A DNA stretch of 64,000 nt from Brenneria izbisi (GCF_025840185.1 NZ_JAMPJU010000013.1:1-64000); one strand, 5' to 3'; shown: positions 37,901 through 48,048, numbered from the stretch's first letter. Translations and numbers: made by a program. Notes: generated by a model from the letters alone, not told the origin.

Positions 37901-40900
37901 GCAACCGAATCCGAACCGGCACGGTATTACTGAATAAACCAATATGATCGCCAGTGCCTGCCGGTCCGGTAAAACGCCCGGATACCGGCGTGCCGAACAC
38001 AATATCATCACGCCCGCTGATAGCGCCCAACAGTGTCGCCCACACGCCCTGCAACAGCGTGTTCAGGGTCAGCCCCCACCTCAGCCGCAATGATTCCAGA
38101 CCGTGTTGCAATTCGGGCGTCAACGTTATCGGCAGACGATGCATGGTTTCTTGCGTTGACGGAACATCACCGAACAGCACGCAAGGCGTCACATCCTTCA
38201 GCGACTCGCGCCAGGCGGATTGCGCGGCGTCTTTGTTCCGCGCCGTCAATCGGGTTATCACCGTGGGATAATCCGCCTGCGGCGTCGGCAGAGAGGACGC
38301 CATGTCGCCAAGCACAAACAGTAGTTCGCGCAACATAATGGCTGAAGACCAACCATCAGCCACCAGATGATGAGCGACAATCAGCAGTGTTGACCGCCGG
38401 GAGGATAATTGCACCAGCACGGCACGCACCAACGGAACATCGCTTCCGTCAATCAGCAAATCACGCGCCAGTTCCTCTTGTTCGATACGTTGCAGGCTCT
38501 GCTGCTGTTCCTGCGCGCTCATACCGCTCAGATCGTACTGACGCCATGGCCAACTGCGTCCCATTGACCGCCGGGGCAAAATTTGCAATGGCGCGTCACA
38601 CAGCGTGTTATCAAAACAGGCGTTAAGCTGCGGATGACGTTGCATCATGCTGTTCAGCGCCGCCTTTATGCGCGAGGCCGTCAGCGCGCCGTCGAAATCA
38701 AAGCGGCTTAATGCATTGTAATTGCCGGTTCCGTCTCGCAGTTGGGCATGGAACAATAATCCCTGCTGTAACGGCAAGGTCGGTAATACCCAATGGACGG
38801 GACCGTATTTAGCGTTGACGCGCGCCATCAGCGCCTTATCATCCGCCAGCAGCGGCAATGTCGAAGAATTATCGCCATCCTGCCAGACGGTCATGACGGG
38901 CGCCATCGCCAGCGGTGTACGCAGAGAAAAAATATCCCTTGCTGACAACTGGTAACCCGCCTGTCTTAGATTGTTGGCCAGCATCATGGCTGAAATACTG
39001 TCGCCGCCTTGCAGAAAGAAATCGTCATCCGCGCCAAAAGCCTTAAGACGCAATACAGTGGCGATGGCATCGCACAACAGTCGCTCACGGGCATTTTGCG
39101 GCTGTTGCGGTTGTAATAGTTTCGCTGTGGGCCGTGGCAACGCACGACGATCGATTTTCCCGCTGCTGTTGACCGGCAACTGCGGCAGCACCACAAGTTG
39201 ACTGGGTAGCATGTACTCTGGAATACGTTCTCGCAGTCGGGCATAAAGTCGTTCGCTGATCCGCTCAGGTTCCTCTGCCAGCACCGCCTTCACCGCGCAA
39301 TATGCCACCAGTTGATTACGGCCTTCCGTTTCACGAACCACTATCGCTGAGCTTTCCACCTCCGATAATGCCGATAGCGCGTTTTCCACCTCGCCCAGTT
39401 CGATTCGATAACCACGAACCTTAACCTGATCGTCGATGCGGCCAACGAAATCAAGCTGGCCGTCAGCGCGCCAGCGAACCAGATCCCCGGTGCGGTAAAG
39501 CCGCTCGCCCTTGCCGAATGGCGAAGCGATGAACCGGGAGGCCGTCAATCCCGCCTTGCCAAGATAACCACGCGCCAGCCCTGCTCCGCCCAGATAGAGT
39601 TCGCCGACCGCCCCTATCGGCAGCGGCTGCAATCGGCCATCCAAAACCCAGACGCACATGCCTGGCACGGGACGGCCAATAACAGGCTCCAACGAGTCCG
39701 CCGGATCGCCAATCACACTGTCAACCGTACATTCCGTCGGGCCGTAATAATTGCGCGCCGCCACCTGTGGATACTGCTTCAACTGCTGCCAGAGCGCAGA
39801 GGATACTGCCTCGCCGCCCAGCAGGATCATCAATGGCCGATGCTTGTCCGATGTCAGTAAACCGGCGGCCAGCAGTTGCGTCAGCATCAACGGCGTCACT
39901 TCAATAATGTCGGTGCGCTGGCGTTGGATGGCCGTTACCAGCGCCAGCGCATCACGGCGAGTATCGTCATCAAACAGGTCCATTATCTGGCCATCCATCA
40001 TCCCCAACAGTGGATCCCAACTGGCGTCAAATACCCAGGCGGCACTGTGTCCGGTATGTAACCGTCGGCGCTCCCCTTTGTCTGACAATCTCCTCGCCGC
40101 CGAGGAAAATGTGCCGGCCCGGTGGACATTTAGCAGATTGAGCAACGCGCCATGGGTGTTCATCACCCCTTTTGGTCGTCCGGTGGAACCTGACGTATAG
40201 ATAATGTAAGCCAGATGCTCGCTGAGGAGCGGGAACCCACGCTCAGCATCGTCCGGCGGCAGATCGCTGAATGTCGTCAGACACACGCTGTCCAGACACA
40301 CAGCGGGTATCGACGTAAAAGCGGCAAAGCGCGGACGTAACGCTTCAAGAGTAATCAACCGATCAGGCTGACTCTCGCCAATCATCATCGCCAGTCGCTC
40401 CGGCGGTGAGTCCGCATCCAATACCATGATCACCTGACCGGCCATCATCACAGCCAGCATCGCCACCACGCAGTCGGGTCCGCGCGGCAGCAGAATAGCC
40501 ACCGGCGATTGAGGCGTTCCATCAAGCAACAGACGCGCCAACCGGGATGCCCGTTGACGCAACTCTAGATAGCTGATGCTCTCATCTTTCCAGCGCAACG
40601 CGACGGCTTCAGGCTGCTGCGCGCATTGCCGCATAAACGCATCCAGCACCGTGGTTTCGTGCTCAATGCGCTGGGCTGCGCCGCCATCGCTCCAGTGAGA
40701 CAGCTTGTCTAGCGCCGTTTCATCCAGCAGACCGGCCTCCCCGATCGGCAGCGAGACATTGCTGGCGAACTGACGAAGCAACAGCGGCAAACAGGCGGCA
40801 TAATGCGCCAACTGTTCCGGCTGGTAACGCGCCTGGTTTGCCAATAGTTCCACACTCAGCGCGCCGGATTCATCAATATACAGATCGATCTCAAGATCGC

Positions 40901-42083
40901 TGACCGGCCCCGATGCCAATTGGTGGGTCATGGCCTTAGCACCGTGGAACTCAAGTTGATAATCGAATAATTTGATATTAAAGGTTGGCCCCATCAATCC
41001 CTGGCTTTCACCGATGCGGCCAAGATCGCGCAAGAGTTGCTCGCCATCATAAGCCTGATGACGCCGTATCGCCTTAAGCTCCGCAGCCACGGTACGCGCC
41101 ACATCATGTAATGTCGCGTCGGGATCGGCATGAATCGGCACGGGCAGGACATTCACCACCGGGCCGATGGCATTTAATGCCTGCGATCCCATACGGCGCA
41201 TAAAGGTAAATCCCGCAGTGTAGGCCGTTCTGCCGCTCAGACGCCCTACCCAGACCGCGATCAGCGCCAATCCGATTTCCGTGGCGCTTAATCGCGTTGT
41301 CAGCGAGGGAACTGTCAGCCGCGCAAAATCATCGGCATCCAGGCGCAGCGAATAACGTAAGATATGCGGCGAGGGATGGCTATCAGACATTGGCCGCGCC
41401 GCGAGACTGACAGGCGGCGGCAATTGTTGACATTTGTCCAGCCAGAACAGCCTGTCGCGCGTGCAGGTAGCGGTATGCGACTCGTCAAGATACTCCCGCA
41501 CGACGGCGGAAAAAGGCGTAAACGGCGACGGGCCGACGCTCCGGCCATCACAGCGAGCGTGGTAGATATGGGCAATTCTGCGAGTCAGGGCGGTAAAACT
41601 GAAACCATCGACCATTAGATGATGATAACGCTGATACCAGAACCAACGCGCCGGGGCAGTACTGAGGCGGAACAGGATATGGCGGCACAGAATCGCTTCG
41701 CCGCCAGCCCGCAGATTGCCTGACAAATCCTCACGCATTATTGCGAGCGCCGCAGTAGGCGCATCTGCCTCATGGCTAAGATCAATGAATTCTGGGCGGG
41801 GTAAATTACTGTCGCCCTCCGCTGCCGGCAGGATCTGAACCACCTCACCATCACGTTCTTCAAAACGCGCTCTGACAGTATCAGCTTCCATCAATCCTAG
41901 ACGGATCGCCTCAAGCATGAGGTCCGGCTTCAATTCACCCCTGATTTCCACATAATGGGCCACCGCGAAAGTATTCGACCAGGGCGAAAGTTGATCGGCA
42001 AACCAAATGCCCGGCTGGGCGGCCACCAACGGCAACACCTGTAACGCGGTGCTGGTATCAGGGGAGAGGGATGTATCGGTCAT
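34914..42083 (-). CDS. Dimodular catechol-siderophore NRPS (C-A-T-C-A-T-TE)
   Basis: 2,389 residues, about twice EntF. Domains: C1 (HHLMVDG, 154-160) accepts DHB from EntB; A1 ([11 protein letters not shown] at 629, YYGPTE at 779, YRTGD at 863); carrier T1 (GGDSI, Ser1029); C2 (HHLVADG, 1238-1244); A2 ([11 protein letters not shown] at 1692, NLYGPTE at 1834); carrier T2 (GGHSL, Ser2096); thioesterase (GYSLGG with Ser2230, Asp2257, His2366). Read by eye, the A2 pocket is D-V-W-H-F-S-L-V-D-K, the EntF serine code. A1 reads D-A-D-E-L-G-Y-V-D-K; acids at two pocket positions suggest Lys, Orn or Arg. No epimerase domain lies between T1 and C2. Relatives make chrysobactin-, vanchrobactin- and turnerbactin-like DHB-amino acid-Ser units, often trimerised by the thioesterase. 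It is the last gene of the receptor-fes-mbtH-NRPS set. Confidence 0.95.
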   Translation of the reverse strand: MTDTSLSPDTSTALQVLPLVAAQPGIWFADQLSPWSNTFAVAHYVEIRGELKPDLMLEAIRLGLMEADTVRARFEERDGEVVQILPAAEGDSNLPRPEFIDLSHEADAPTAALAIMREDLSGNLRAGGEAILCRHILFRLSTAPARWFWYQRYHHLMVDGFSFTALTRRIAHIYHARCDGRSVGPSPFTPFSAVVREYLDESHTATCTRDRLFWLDKCQQLPPPVSLAARPMSDSHPSPHILRYSLRLDADDFARLTVPSLTTRLSATEIGLALIAVWVGRLSGRTAYTAGFTFMRRMGSQALNAIGPVVNVLPVPIHADPDATLHDVARTVAAELKAIRRHQAYDGEQLLRDLGRIGESQGLMGPTFNIKLFDYQLEFHGAKAMTHQLASGPVSDLEIDLYIDESGALSVELLANQARYQPEQLAHYAACLPLLLRQFASNVSLPIGEAGLLDETALDKLSHWSDGGAAQRIEHETTVLDAFMRQCAQQPEAVALRWKDESISYLELRQRASRLARLLLDGTPQSPVAILLPRGPDCVVAMLAVMMAGQVIMVLDADSPPERLAMMIGESQPDRLITLEALRPRFAAFTSIPAVCLDSVCLTTFSDLPPDDAERGFPLLSEHLAYIIYTSGSTGRPKGVMNTHGALLNLLNVHRAGTFSSAARRLSDKGERRRLHTGHSAAWVFDASWDPLLGMMDGQIMDLFDDDTRRDALALVTAIQRQRTDIIEVTPLMLTQLLAAGLLTSDKHRPLMILLGGEAVSSALWQQLKQYPQVAARNYYGPTECTVDSVIGDPADSLEPVIGRPVPGMCVWVLDGRLQPLPIGAVGELYLGGAGLARGYLGKAGLTASRFIASPFGKGERLYRTGDLVRWRADGQLDFVGRIDDQVKVRGYRIELGEVENALSALSEVESSAIVVRETEGRNQLVAYCAVKAVLAEEPERISERLYARLRERIPEYMLPSQLVVLPQLPVNSSGKIDRRALPRPTAKLLQPQQPQNARERLLCDAIATVLRLKAFGADDDFFLQGGDSISAMMLANNLRQAGYQLSARDIFSLRTPLAMAPVMTVWQDGDNSSTLPLLADDKALMARVNAKYGPVHWVLPTLPLQQGLLFHAQLRDGTGNYNALSRFDFDGALTASRIKAALNSMMQRHPQLNACFDNTLCDAPLQILPRRSMGRSWPWRQYDLSGMSAQEQQQSLQRIEQEELARDLLIDGSDVPLVRAVLVQLSSRRSTLLIVAHHLVADGWSSAIMLRELLFVLGDMASSLPTPQADYPTVITRLTARNKDAAQSAWRESLKDVTPCVLFGDVPSTQETMHRLPITLTPELQHGLESLRLRWGLTLNTLLQGVWATLLGAISGRDDIVFGTPVSGRFTGPAGTGDHIGLFSNTVPVRIRLQPQRALLEQLAQIQPGQVDLLAHDNLGLGEIQQLAGGEALFDTLLVVENYPDESELLNRPFGEVCCTRVCNHGYTHYPLTLMAVPGDILSLHLEYRPGQVDAEAVALRLQLLLQQLVVTPERPLAALSLLSESEQELVRRANQTEHEVRPDTLSGLLARQASRSPQAVALVDETQSLSYAEVREQVMLLAQHLAAAGVIPGDTVAVALPRSVFLSLALMAVVDVGAAYLPLDTGYPDERLQLMLDDAQPRLIITDPSQRERFDGAGPIFSYDSRLAVNHDLPACRQTPSPHHPAYIIYTSGSTSRPKGVVIAHNAIVNRLLWMQHQYPLGADDVVLQKTPCSFDVSVWEFFWPLMVGASLVMAPPEAHRDPSALMALTKKHRVTTMHFVPSMLAAFVDALDDEKAVRNCATLRRVFCSGEALSTELSRAWESVTGIPLYNLYGPTEAAVDVSWHNACGQALASVTGVSVPIGRPVWNTGLRILDPWLRPVPPGIAGELYLTGEQLAQGYLHRRELTASRFVADPETVGKRMYCTGDVARWLPDGVVEYLGRRDDQLKIRGQRIELGEIESALVALPGVHQAAVQACVLGRSGARAGADARQLIGYVVPAPSAQLDGEALRVALTSRLPAHMVPVAVVILPSLPLSANGKLDRKALPLPEESGQRGRLPRPGLETQLAGLFSRLLERDNVNATDDFFALGGHSLLAMRLAAELRRDLDKPVSVGQLMVASTVEKLAQLLDGERADEEMRRAGFDQVLPLRTGEGNPLFCIHPASGFAWQFSVLPRYLASRWPVIGLQSPRPDGPIARCATMDEVCEHHLVNLRRVQPHGPYHLMGYSLGGTVAQGIARRLQAQGETVAFLGLLDTYPPETQDWTASMDEKARQEVDNERDLFMAAAEETVDIALQQQKRDMFDDIEANYADSVRLLAQARTARYQGEATLFVAKGSLPEGMDVQAAWAPYVDRLQVFELDCCHIDIISPASLAKLGPLIDKVLSRL

Positions 42084-42109
42084 GGACTAAAATCTCCTGG
42101 CTGGTGGGG

Positions 42110-42334
42110 TTATGAAGCATTTTGCGCATGACGCAGACTAGCTGGCCGCATATCAGTCCAGTTGGTTTCCAACCACGCGACGCACTCCGCACGCGGCAAA
42201 GGGCCGATTACCGTTCGCCACCCCGGAGGCGTTCCCTTGAAATCCGGCCATAAGCTGTACTGCTCCTCGTCATTAATTAGCACCAGAAAGAGATAACGTT
42301 CATCATCGAACGGATTTTGCATTTGCTGTTCCAT
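42110..42334 (-). CDS. MbtH-like NRPS partner (YbdZ)
   Basis: 74 residues (or 70 from the second Met). The family signature is complete: NPFDDERYLFLVLINDEEQY, SLWPDFKGTPPGW and the C-terminal WTDMRPASLR. MbtH-like proteins bind adenylation domains and raise their activity or solubility. It sits between fes and the NRPS as ybdZ does between fes and entF in E. coli, with 1 and 26 bases to its neighbours. Confidence 0.95.
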   Translation of the reverse strand: MEQQMQNPFDDERYLFLVLINDEEQYSLWPDFKGTPPGWRTVIGPLPRAECVAWLETNWTDMRPASLRHAQNAS

Positions 42335-42335
42335 G

Positions 42336-43682
42336 TTATGGCTCCTGTCTGATAGAGGTGGTCTTCCCCGCGGGGGAGTTCGTCTGGATCATCGGGAAAT
42401 CGGATGACCACAGCGCCGTCAGGCCGTCAATCAGTCCGCCCCGCCAGCACAATGCATCGTGACCGCCATTAAACTCCCGGTAACATAGGGTATGGTGGGT
42501 ATGGCGCAATACATTGAATAAGCGTTGATTAACCCGATGGATCAACGTCTCGCGCACGCCGGCTTCCATAAAGATTTTCAGTTTTCCGTAACTACCCAGA
42601 CCTTGTTTAATGCGCTCAATTAACTGGCATTCACCGTCCGCCGCTTCGGTGGCCTGTATCAGATCCTGACGCGGCCACCAGAAGGAGCCGGACTGACTCA
42701 GCACACAGCCGAAACGTTGCGGCCAGTGCAGCCCGGCGAATAGCGCCGCCAATCCGCCATAGCTTTGTCCGGCGACCACGGTGGTGGCGGCATCGTCCTG
42801 ATAAGCGCAAATACCCGCGATCTGCGGCAATAATTCCTCCTGAACCGCCAACCAGAATTGATCATTACAGGCCAATTCGCTGCTCCGATGCGCGCTATCT
42901 ATCACATCGATCAGCAGATAAACCGCTTGCGGTAATTGCCCGGACTGCGTCTGCTTCATCAACGCCGACCATACGGGCATGCCTGATGCCCAGAACTGGC
43001 CATCCAGCAGGATCGCCAATGGCCGCTTAGCGGGCTGCGTCTCTCCGGTACTGAAAATCCAGACGGTACGGCGGTTGTTAAGGCGCTGACTGTGCCAGCA
43101 ATAGGAGTGTAAACGTGCCGGAGCAGGCTGGCAGCGGAGGCCAAGATCAAAGTCGCGCCAGGCCAGTTGCGGCGGCGCATCAGGTAAATGCAACCCGGAC
43201 AGGGACTGCCCTCGGCTGCCGTGCCAGAAACGACGCCGATTAAGCGGATCGTGCGTCGCCCGGCTTAACGTTTCACACCACCATTTTCTTTGTGCCAGAC
43301 GCTGGGTGCGGATATCCCCTGCGGGCGGATTAAAACGCTGATGGTCGGTAGCGGGTATAAAAGAATAACCGCCTCGCCAGTCCCCTGCCAGAATAGTGCT
43401 CCAGTACCAGACATCGGTGCCTTGCAATCGCGCCATCGACTCCGGCGACATTTTGTGATGGTCTGTCACGCAATTGACATCTATCCAGACATAGCGAGTG
43501 TCGGATATCTGCTCGCTGCCTTGCGGATCACGCCAAAAGAAGGTAACCCGGTAATCGCCTGTGGCAAGTTTTTCCAACCGAGGGATATCCCCCGCGCTCA
43601 ATTCACGCCACCATTCCTCACTGCCGGCATCATGTCGATGCAGCATTAATTGAATCGGCGGTTGCTCAGCATAGTGATTCAT
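42336..43682 (-). CDS. fes: Ferric-catecholate siderophore esterase
   Basis: 448 residues, longer than E. coli Fes (about 400). An N-terminal domain (about 1-190) precedes an alpha/beta-hydrolase esterase-D domain with the nucleophile Ser307 in VVAGQSYGGLAAL and His408 in NGGHDALCW. It cleaves the serine ester bonds of an imported ferric siderophore in the cytoplasm to free iron. Its presence implies that the product contains Ser ester links, that is, a linear or cyclic oligomer rather than only the monomer. No Fur box is visible just upstream, so it is probably transcribed with the receptor gene. Confidence 0.93.
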   Translation of the reverse strand: MNHYAEQPPIQLMLHRHDAGSEEWWRELSAGDIPRLEKLATGDYRVTFFWRDPQGSEQISDTRYVWIDVNCVTDHHKMSPESMARLQGTDVWYWSTILAGDWRGGYSFIPATDHQRFNPPAGDIRTQRLAQRKWWCETLSRATHDPLNRRRFWHGSRGQSLSGLHLPDAPPQLAWRDFDLGLRCQPAPARLHSYCWHSQRLNNRRTVWIFSTGETQPAKRPLAILLDGQFWASGMPVWSALMKQTQSGQLPQAVYLLIDVIDSAHRSSELACNDQFWLAVQEELLPQIAGICAYQDDAATTVVAGQSYGGLAALFAGLHWPQRFGCVLSQSGSFWWPRQDLIQATEAADGECQLIERIKQGLGSYGKLKIFMEAGVRETLIHRVNQRLFNVLRHTHHTLCYREFNGGHDALCWRGGLIDGLTALWSSDFPMIQTNSPAGKTTSIRQEP

Positions 43683-43786
43683 AGGAATACTTTCCTCTGC
43701 TGTGAGCCTCTTTAACCGTGCTCTGTCCGGTAGCTCCGCATGCTGGATGTAATAACCCGGAACACCGATGTAAAAGAGAGTTGACC

Positions 43787-43816
43787 ACCGTGGCGATCCG
43801 CATCGAGCGCCACGGT
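43787..43816 (-). terminator. Hairpin between receptor gene and fes
   Basis: ACCGTGGCG / CGCCACGGT form a perfect 9-bp stem with a 12-base loop, 20 bases after the receptor stop. The following minus-strand sequence is only weakly T-rich, so it probably attenuates rather than ends transcription into fes. Confidence 0.4.
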
Positions 43817-43836
43817 TTACTCAGTGATGAGAGACG

Positions 43837-46050
43837 CTACCACTCATAATTGATTGTCGCAGTGACCGTCCGCCCAATACCATAGAAGCAGGCGGTGGCG
43901 GAAGCACAGGTGGCGACATATTTTTTATCAAACATATTATTAAGATTGACTTGCGCCGACACGCCTTTCAGCGATGGCGTCAGGCCGCCCAGTTCATAGC
44001 TGACTTTCGCATCGTATAAATCGACAGACGGAACTTTAAAGGTATTCTGGGCATTACCATAGCTGGTGCCGATATATCTGGCGCCCAGACCGACACCGAG
44101 ACCATTCGCCACGCCGGAATGGAAATTGTATTCCCCCCACAATGACGCCATATGAGAAGGAATGCGCGCCGGCGTTTTACCCTGCGTGCCAGCCACGGTG
44201 GTTTTGGTGGTTTCAGAATCGATATAGCTGTAGGAGGCGATAAGATTGATTGATTCGGTCAATGCCGAATGCACTTCCACTTCCAGCCCCTGGTTGCGAA
44301 TTTCGCCGACCGGTTCAAACCATCCCAGGCTGCTGTTATAGGTAGAAACGTTTTGCTGGCGCAGATCGTAAAGCGACAGGCTCATCAAGGTATTCCAACC
44401 CGGCGGCTGGTATTTAATCCCGACTTCAACCTGTTTGCCTGTGGTTGGCGAAAAAGGCGGCGTTCCCGGCGCACGATTGGTTTGCAGGTTGGGTTCAAAA
44501 GAGGTGCTATAGCTCACATACGGCGAAACGCCATTATCGAAGGCATACAGCAACGCCGCGCGACCGGTGAACTTACTATCGTTTTGCTGTACCTGACTGC
44601 TGTCGAGATAATCGTCGGTTCGCACTTCGGTCCAGTCATAGCGTCCCGAAAGCAGTAGATTCCAATTGTTCCATTCCATCTGATCCTGTACATAGACGCC
44701 AAGCTGATCCAACGTCTGTCGCTGATCCGTACTCTTGATTAGCGAACGCTCATCAACCGGTACGCCATAGACAGGAGAGGACCAATCGATTTGGTAACTC
44801 GTACTATTGCCCTGCCACAGTTTCTGCCGATCCTTGTTCCACCGGTAATCCAGCCCAGTCAACACCACATGATCCACCATACCGGTAGCAAACTGAGCCT
44901 GTAACTGATTATCCAACGCAAACTCATCGGTATCGCGCTCCTCTCGCTGGGCGCGTCGGTTCAACACATAGGTGCTGTCGGAGTTCCTGTAGATAAAGTA
45001 TTTGTATTTTTGAGTGATATTGGCGTAACGCGCATTCTGTCTGAAGGTAAATATTTCATTGAAATTATGTTCGAATTCATAACCAATGGCGGCTTGCTCG
45101 CGCTTTGACAGATTAAAGGACGGATCACTGACATTAAAATCAAAGGGAATATAGCCCCGCTCAGTGCCGAACACCGTACCCACCGACGGCAGGAAATTGC
45201 GGTAGCCGGCATCAGGATCTTTCTGGAAACTGGTCAGCAACGTAAAGCGGGTATCGATATTGGGATACCAGGTCAACGAAGGAGCAATGGCGTAGCGGGT
45301 TTCCTTATAATCATCGACTTGATTATGCTGGGTACGCGCCAGACCGTTGAGTCGATACAGCAGGGTGTTGTCATCATTCAACGCGCCGCCAAAGTCAAAT
45401 GCGCCCTGCGCAAGATCATTATTGCCGCCTTTCAATTGAATTTTATGTATCGGGGTGGCTGTCGGACGTTTGCTGGTCATACTGACCAGACCACCAGGAT
45501 TCACCTGGCCGTAAAGTACAGATGCCGGGCCTTTGACCACTTCCACTCGCTCCAGCAACCAGGGGTCGATCACGCCAGTTTGCGCTCCAGCCGAAGCGCC
45601 AAAGCTCAAACCGTCCAAAAATCGTGGCACATAGGAAAGCCCACGAATAAACACCTCGTCGTAACGATTGGAACTGCCCCGGTATTCCGCTACCACCCCG
45701 GCGGTGTAGCGCAATGCCTGCGGAACGGAGGATACATCCTGCGCATCCATCTGGTCGCGGGTCACGACTGAAATAGATTGCGGCGTTTTTATCAATGGCG
45801 TGGCGGTTTTACTGCCCGCCTGACTGGTGGTTGCCACCATTCCTTTTAGCGGCGCGGTGGGTGATTCATTTGCTGTTCCGGCTACCACCGTGATGGTGTC
45901 ATTCTGTTGTGTTGTGTTGTGTTGTGTTGTGTTGTGTTGTGTTGTGTTGTGTTGTGTATCAGCCGCCACACTTTGCACTGGATGGACTACTGCCAGAAGT
46001 AATCCCATATGCATAGCGGCGCAAAAACATTTTTTATGTTTTATTTTCAT
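43837..46050 (-). CDS. TonB-dependent siderophore receptor with a phase-variation repeat
   Basis: 737 residues. A signal peptide ends near Ala30 (SVAA). Then comes a TQHNT repeat (residues 32-48) encoded by ten copies of a 5-bp unit, the TonB box DTITV (51-55), the plug (KTPQSISVVTRDQMDAQDV, RVEVVKGPASVLYG) and the 22-strand barrel ending in aromatic Trp (TATINYEW). The plug and barrel are of the general siderophore-receptor class (Fct/FhuA/FoxA-like) rather than FepA. It takes up the ferric siderophore across the outer membrane and probably recognises the product of the neighbouring NRPS. A Fur-box palindrome lies about 80 bases upstream. The gene leads the receptor-fes-mbtH-NRPS set. The current repeat number keeps the frame open; either neighbouring number would close it. 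Confidence 0.93.
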   Translation of the reverse strand: MKIKHKKCFCAAMHMGLLLAVVHPVQSVAADTQHNTTQHNTTQHNTTQQNDTITVVAGTANESPTAPLKGMVATTSQAGSKTATPLIKTPQSISVVTRDQMDAQDVSSVPQALRYTAGVVAEYRGSSNRYDEVFIRGLSYVPRFLDGLSFGASAGAQTGVIDPWLLERVEVVKGPASVLYGQVNPGGLVSMTSKRPTATPIHKIQLKGGNNDLAQGAFDFGGALNDDNTLLYRLNGLARTQHNQVDDYKETRYAIAPSLTWYPNIDTRFTLLTSFQKDPDAGYRNFLPSVGTVFGTERGYIPFDFNVSDPSFNLSKREQAAIGYEFEHNFNEIFTFRQNARYANITQKYKYFIYRNSDSTYVLNRRAQREERDTDEFALDNQLQAQFATGMVDHVVLTGLDYRWNKDRQKLWQGNSTSYQIDWSSPVYGVPVDERSLIKSTDQRQTLDQLGVYVQDQMEWNNWNLLLSGRYDWTEVRTDDYLDSSQVQQNDSKFTGRAALLYAFDNGVSPYVSYSTSFEPNLQTNRAPGTPPFSPTTGKQVEVGIKYQPPGWNTLMSLSLYDLRQQNVSTYNSSLGWFEPVGEIRNQGLEVEVHSALTESINLIASYSYIDSETTKTTVAGTQGKTPARIPSHMASLWGEYNFHSGVANGLGVGLGARYIGTSYGNAQNTFKVPSVDLYDAKVSYELGGLTPSLKGVSAQVNLNNMFDKKYVATCASATACFYGIGRTVTATINYEW
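45906..45957 (-). repeat. Pentanucleotide tandem repeat (10 units) inside the receptor gene
   Basis: Ten perfect GTTGT units on the plus strand (ACAAC on the coding strand) plus two further bases. A unit of 5 is not a multiple of 3, so gain or loss of one unit shifts the frame. The two shifted frames meet TGA within 2-3 codons and TAG within about 9 codons after the repeat. Confidence 0.97.
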
Positions 46051-46129
46051 ATAATTAACCCTTGCGCAACAATGTTAACATCATCCTATGTAACCCTGTT
46101 TTACTGCCGAAAAACCTTAGCACAACAAA

Positions 46130-46174
46130 AATACAAAACGCTAATGATATTTATTATCATTAGCGTTTTGTATT
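46130..46174. promoter_or_regulatory. Perfect 20-bp palindrome: Fur box and fepC terminator
   Basis: AATACAAAACGCTAATGATA and its exact complement flank a 5-base loop. The centre TGATATTTATTATCA (46145-46159) matches the 7-1-7 Fur motif with one mismatch. On the minus strand the hairpin is followed by TTTTTGTT, so it can also end the fepC transcript. It lies between fepC and the receptor gene, both on the minus strand. Bases 46175-46305 show nothing else. Confidence 0.8.
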
Positions 46175-46305
46175 AATTTCACATCTTTGGTTTTTTAATG
46201 CATCCGCATAGGTAGCGATAGGAAATATCCGGCTTATCGCTTAATAAACGAGCAGGTTCGACGCGGCGTCTCGGGAACGTCGCGGTTGGGGCTGAAAAGC
46301 GGCGG

Positions 46306-47118
46306 TTAGGCTGTCGTCACATGCGGAACCGGATGATAGCGTCCGCACGGCACAATCAGCGGCGTGTGAGATACCGGGTCTTGAATAATCACGCAGGGCA
46401 TGCCGAACACCTGTCTGATCAGGTCGGCGCTGACGATCTCGGCTGGTTTTCCTTGCGCCATAATCTTTCCGGCCTGCATGACGATCAGATGATCGGCATA
46501 ACGACAGGCCTGATTCAGGTCATGTAGCACCGCCACCAGCGTGCGGCCATGTTGTTGGTGGAGATCGCAAAACAGATCGAGCAGATCAATCTGATGAGCC
46601 ATATCCAGCCAGGTCGTGGGTTCATCCAGCAGCAACAACTGTGTCTGTTGTGCCAACACCATGGCTATCCATACGCGCTGCCGCTGTCCGCCGGACAGTT
46701 CATCCACGCTGCGTTCCGACAACGCACTGACATCGGTGGCAATCATCGCCTGCTCCACCGCTTCCTGATCCGCCGCACGCCACTGCCGCAGCAGACTTTG
46801 GTGAGGATAGCGTCCACGCGCCACCAGATCAGCCACCGTGATGTTATCCGGTACGATGGCATGCTGCGGTAACAGACCAATTTTCCGGGCCAGCGCTTTG
46901 GTGGGGAGTTGGTGAATGTTTTTACCATCCAGCAACACTTCTCCCGCCAGTGGTTTCAACAACCGGCACAGCGCCCGTAGCAAAGTGGATTTGCCACAGG
47001 CATTTGGACCGATAATCACACTGAATTGATTATCCGGGATCGTAACGCTCAGCGCTTCAGCGATAATTTTTTTATCATATGCGAGCGTAAGGTTGGTGGC
47101 GTTCAACGTACCAAACAT
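46306..47118 (-). CDS. fepC: Ferric-siderophore ABC transporter ATPase
   Basis: 270 residues. Walker A is GPNACGKSTLL, the ABC signature is VDELSGGQRQRVWIAMVLAQ, Walker B is LLLLDEPTTWLD, and the H-loop His follows in VLHDLNQACRYADH. It powers FepDG for uptake of the ferric siderophore into the cytoplasm. It is separated from fepBDG by the biosynthesis genes, unlike the fepDGC order in E. coli. No Fur box is evident upstream of it; transcription may come from its own or the ytjB side. Confidence 0.95.
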   Translation of the reverse strand: MFGTLNATNLTLAYDKKIIAEALSVTIPDNQFSVIIGPNACGKSTLLRALCRLLKPLAGEVLLDGKNIHQLPTKALARKIGLLPQHAIVPDNITVADLVARGRYPHQSLLRQWRAADQEAVEQAMIATDVSALSERSVDELSGGQRQRVWIAMVLAQQTQLLLLDEPTTWLDMAHQIDLLDLFCDLHQQHGRTLVAVLHDLNQACRYADHLIVMQAGKIMAQGKPAEIVSADLIRQVFGMPCVIIQDPVSHTPLIVPCGRYHPVPHVTTA

Positions 47119-47205
47119 AACCAGATGGTTCCTCCCAAAATGGACATCAGATAAGTTAGCCGCGCCTGCGGGCTTAACGGTAAACGCTTAAAACAACTGC
47201 GTTAA

Positions 47206-47880
47206 TTAGCCTTTCCTTTGCTCTTCGTTATCCGCGCCGGCGTCGTTTTCCACGCCGTCATCCTCATTAACCGGCGTACTGGCCGTGAGCAAATAAGGCG
47301 ATTGCTGCCAACGGGTACGGCGGTTCTGCAACAGCGTTCTCGTCAGAATGATACCGATCGCCAGCGACAACAATATCATCAGGCGCAGCATATTGGTGGT
47401 GTTATCCACCTGTTTGGCTTCTGTCGCCAAAACGTGGGTATCAAGAGTAATGCGCAGGAAGCCTATCGGCCCGTCCTTGCCCTCAATCGGCTGCACCAGT
47501 TGATGATTGGAATAACTGCCGACCCGATTGCCGTCCAGCGCCAGCCGATCGCGCAATTGAACCTGCTCGCCCGCGTTGGCGACCAACGATCCATCCTGCT
47601 GATAAATACCGGCATCCAAAATCCGGCTATGTTCCGTGAGTTGTTTGAGTATATCGTTAATCTTCTGGTTGTTATCCCCCACGCTATCCATCAGCGGCGC
47701 GAGGCTGTAAGCCACTTGTTTGGTCAGGGTGCGCGCCAACTCCTCAACCTGTTCGGAGCGCGCCATCTGGTGGCTCAGGCTGAAATAGGAAGCGCCCTGC
47801 ATCAGTATCACCAGCAGAGCCAGACAAGACAGCACAATGGCTGTGCGATGCAGGCGAAATTTTACCCGAGTCCTAACCAT
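47206..47880 (-). CDS. ytjB: Membrane protein YtjB (Smp)
   Basis: 224 residues from the ATG at 47880 (MVRTRVKFRLHRTAIVLSCL); the frame continues upstream over the serB promoter. Transmembrane helix 1 is near residues 15-33 and helix 2 near 165-185 (MLRLMILLSLAIGIIL), with a periplasmic domain of the Smp/AhpA type between. It is divergent from serB as in E. coli. Its function is not established. Confidence 0.9.
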   Translation of the reverse strand: MVRTRVKFRLHRTAIVLSCLALLVILMQGASYFSLSHQMARSEQVEELARTLTKQVAYSLAPLMDSVGDNNQKINDILKQLTEHSRILDAGIYQQDGSLVANAGEQVQLRDRLALDGNRVGSYSNHQLVQPIEGKDGPIGFLRITLDTHVLATEAKQVDNTTNMLRLMILLSLAIGIILTRTLLQNRRTRWQQSPYLLTASTPVNEDDGVENDAGADNEEQRKG

Positions 47881-48048
47881 GATAATCCTTAGGCGATTTG
47901 GATACTTTATGTTGCCAGAAGCGTCAACGATAGGATAGCTTGTTGCCCTGTTTTCCGATGGATATGTTTGTGGTTGCGATCCGGTATCAGAAAACCGACA
48001 GATACCCATTCTATGCCACCCAATGACCGCCCGTAGAGGATTTATCCC

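Noticed and set aside
45906..45957. CRISPR or minisatellite interpretation of the pentanucleotide array
   Set aside because: There are no spacers; it is a simple tandem repeat in a coding frame.
44269..46054. Long plus-strand ORFs inside the receptor gene, including one that reads the repeat as a hydrophobic CCVVLCCVVL stretch
   Set aside because: Shadows of the well-supported receptor gene on the other strand.
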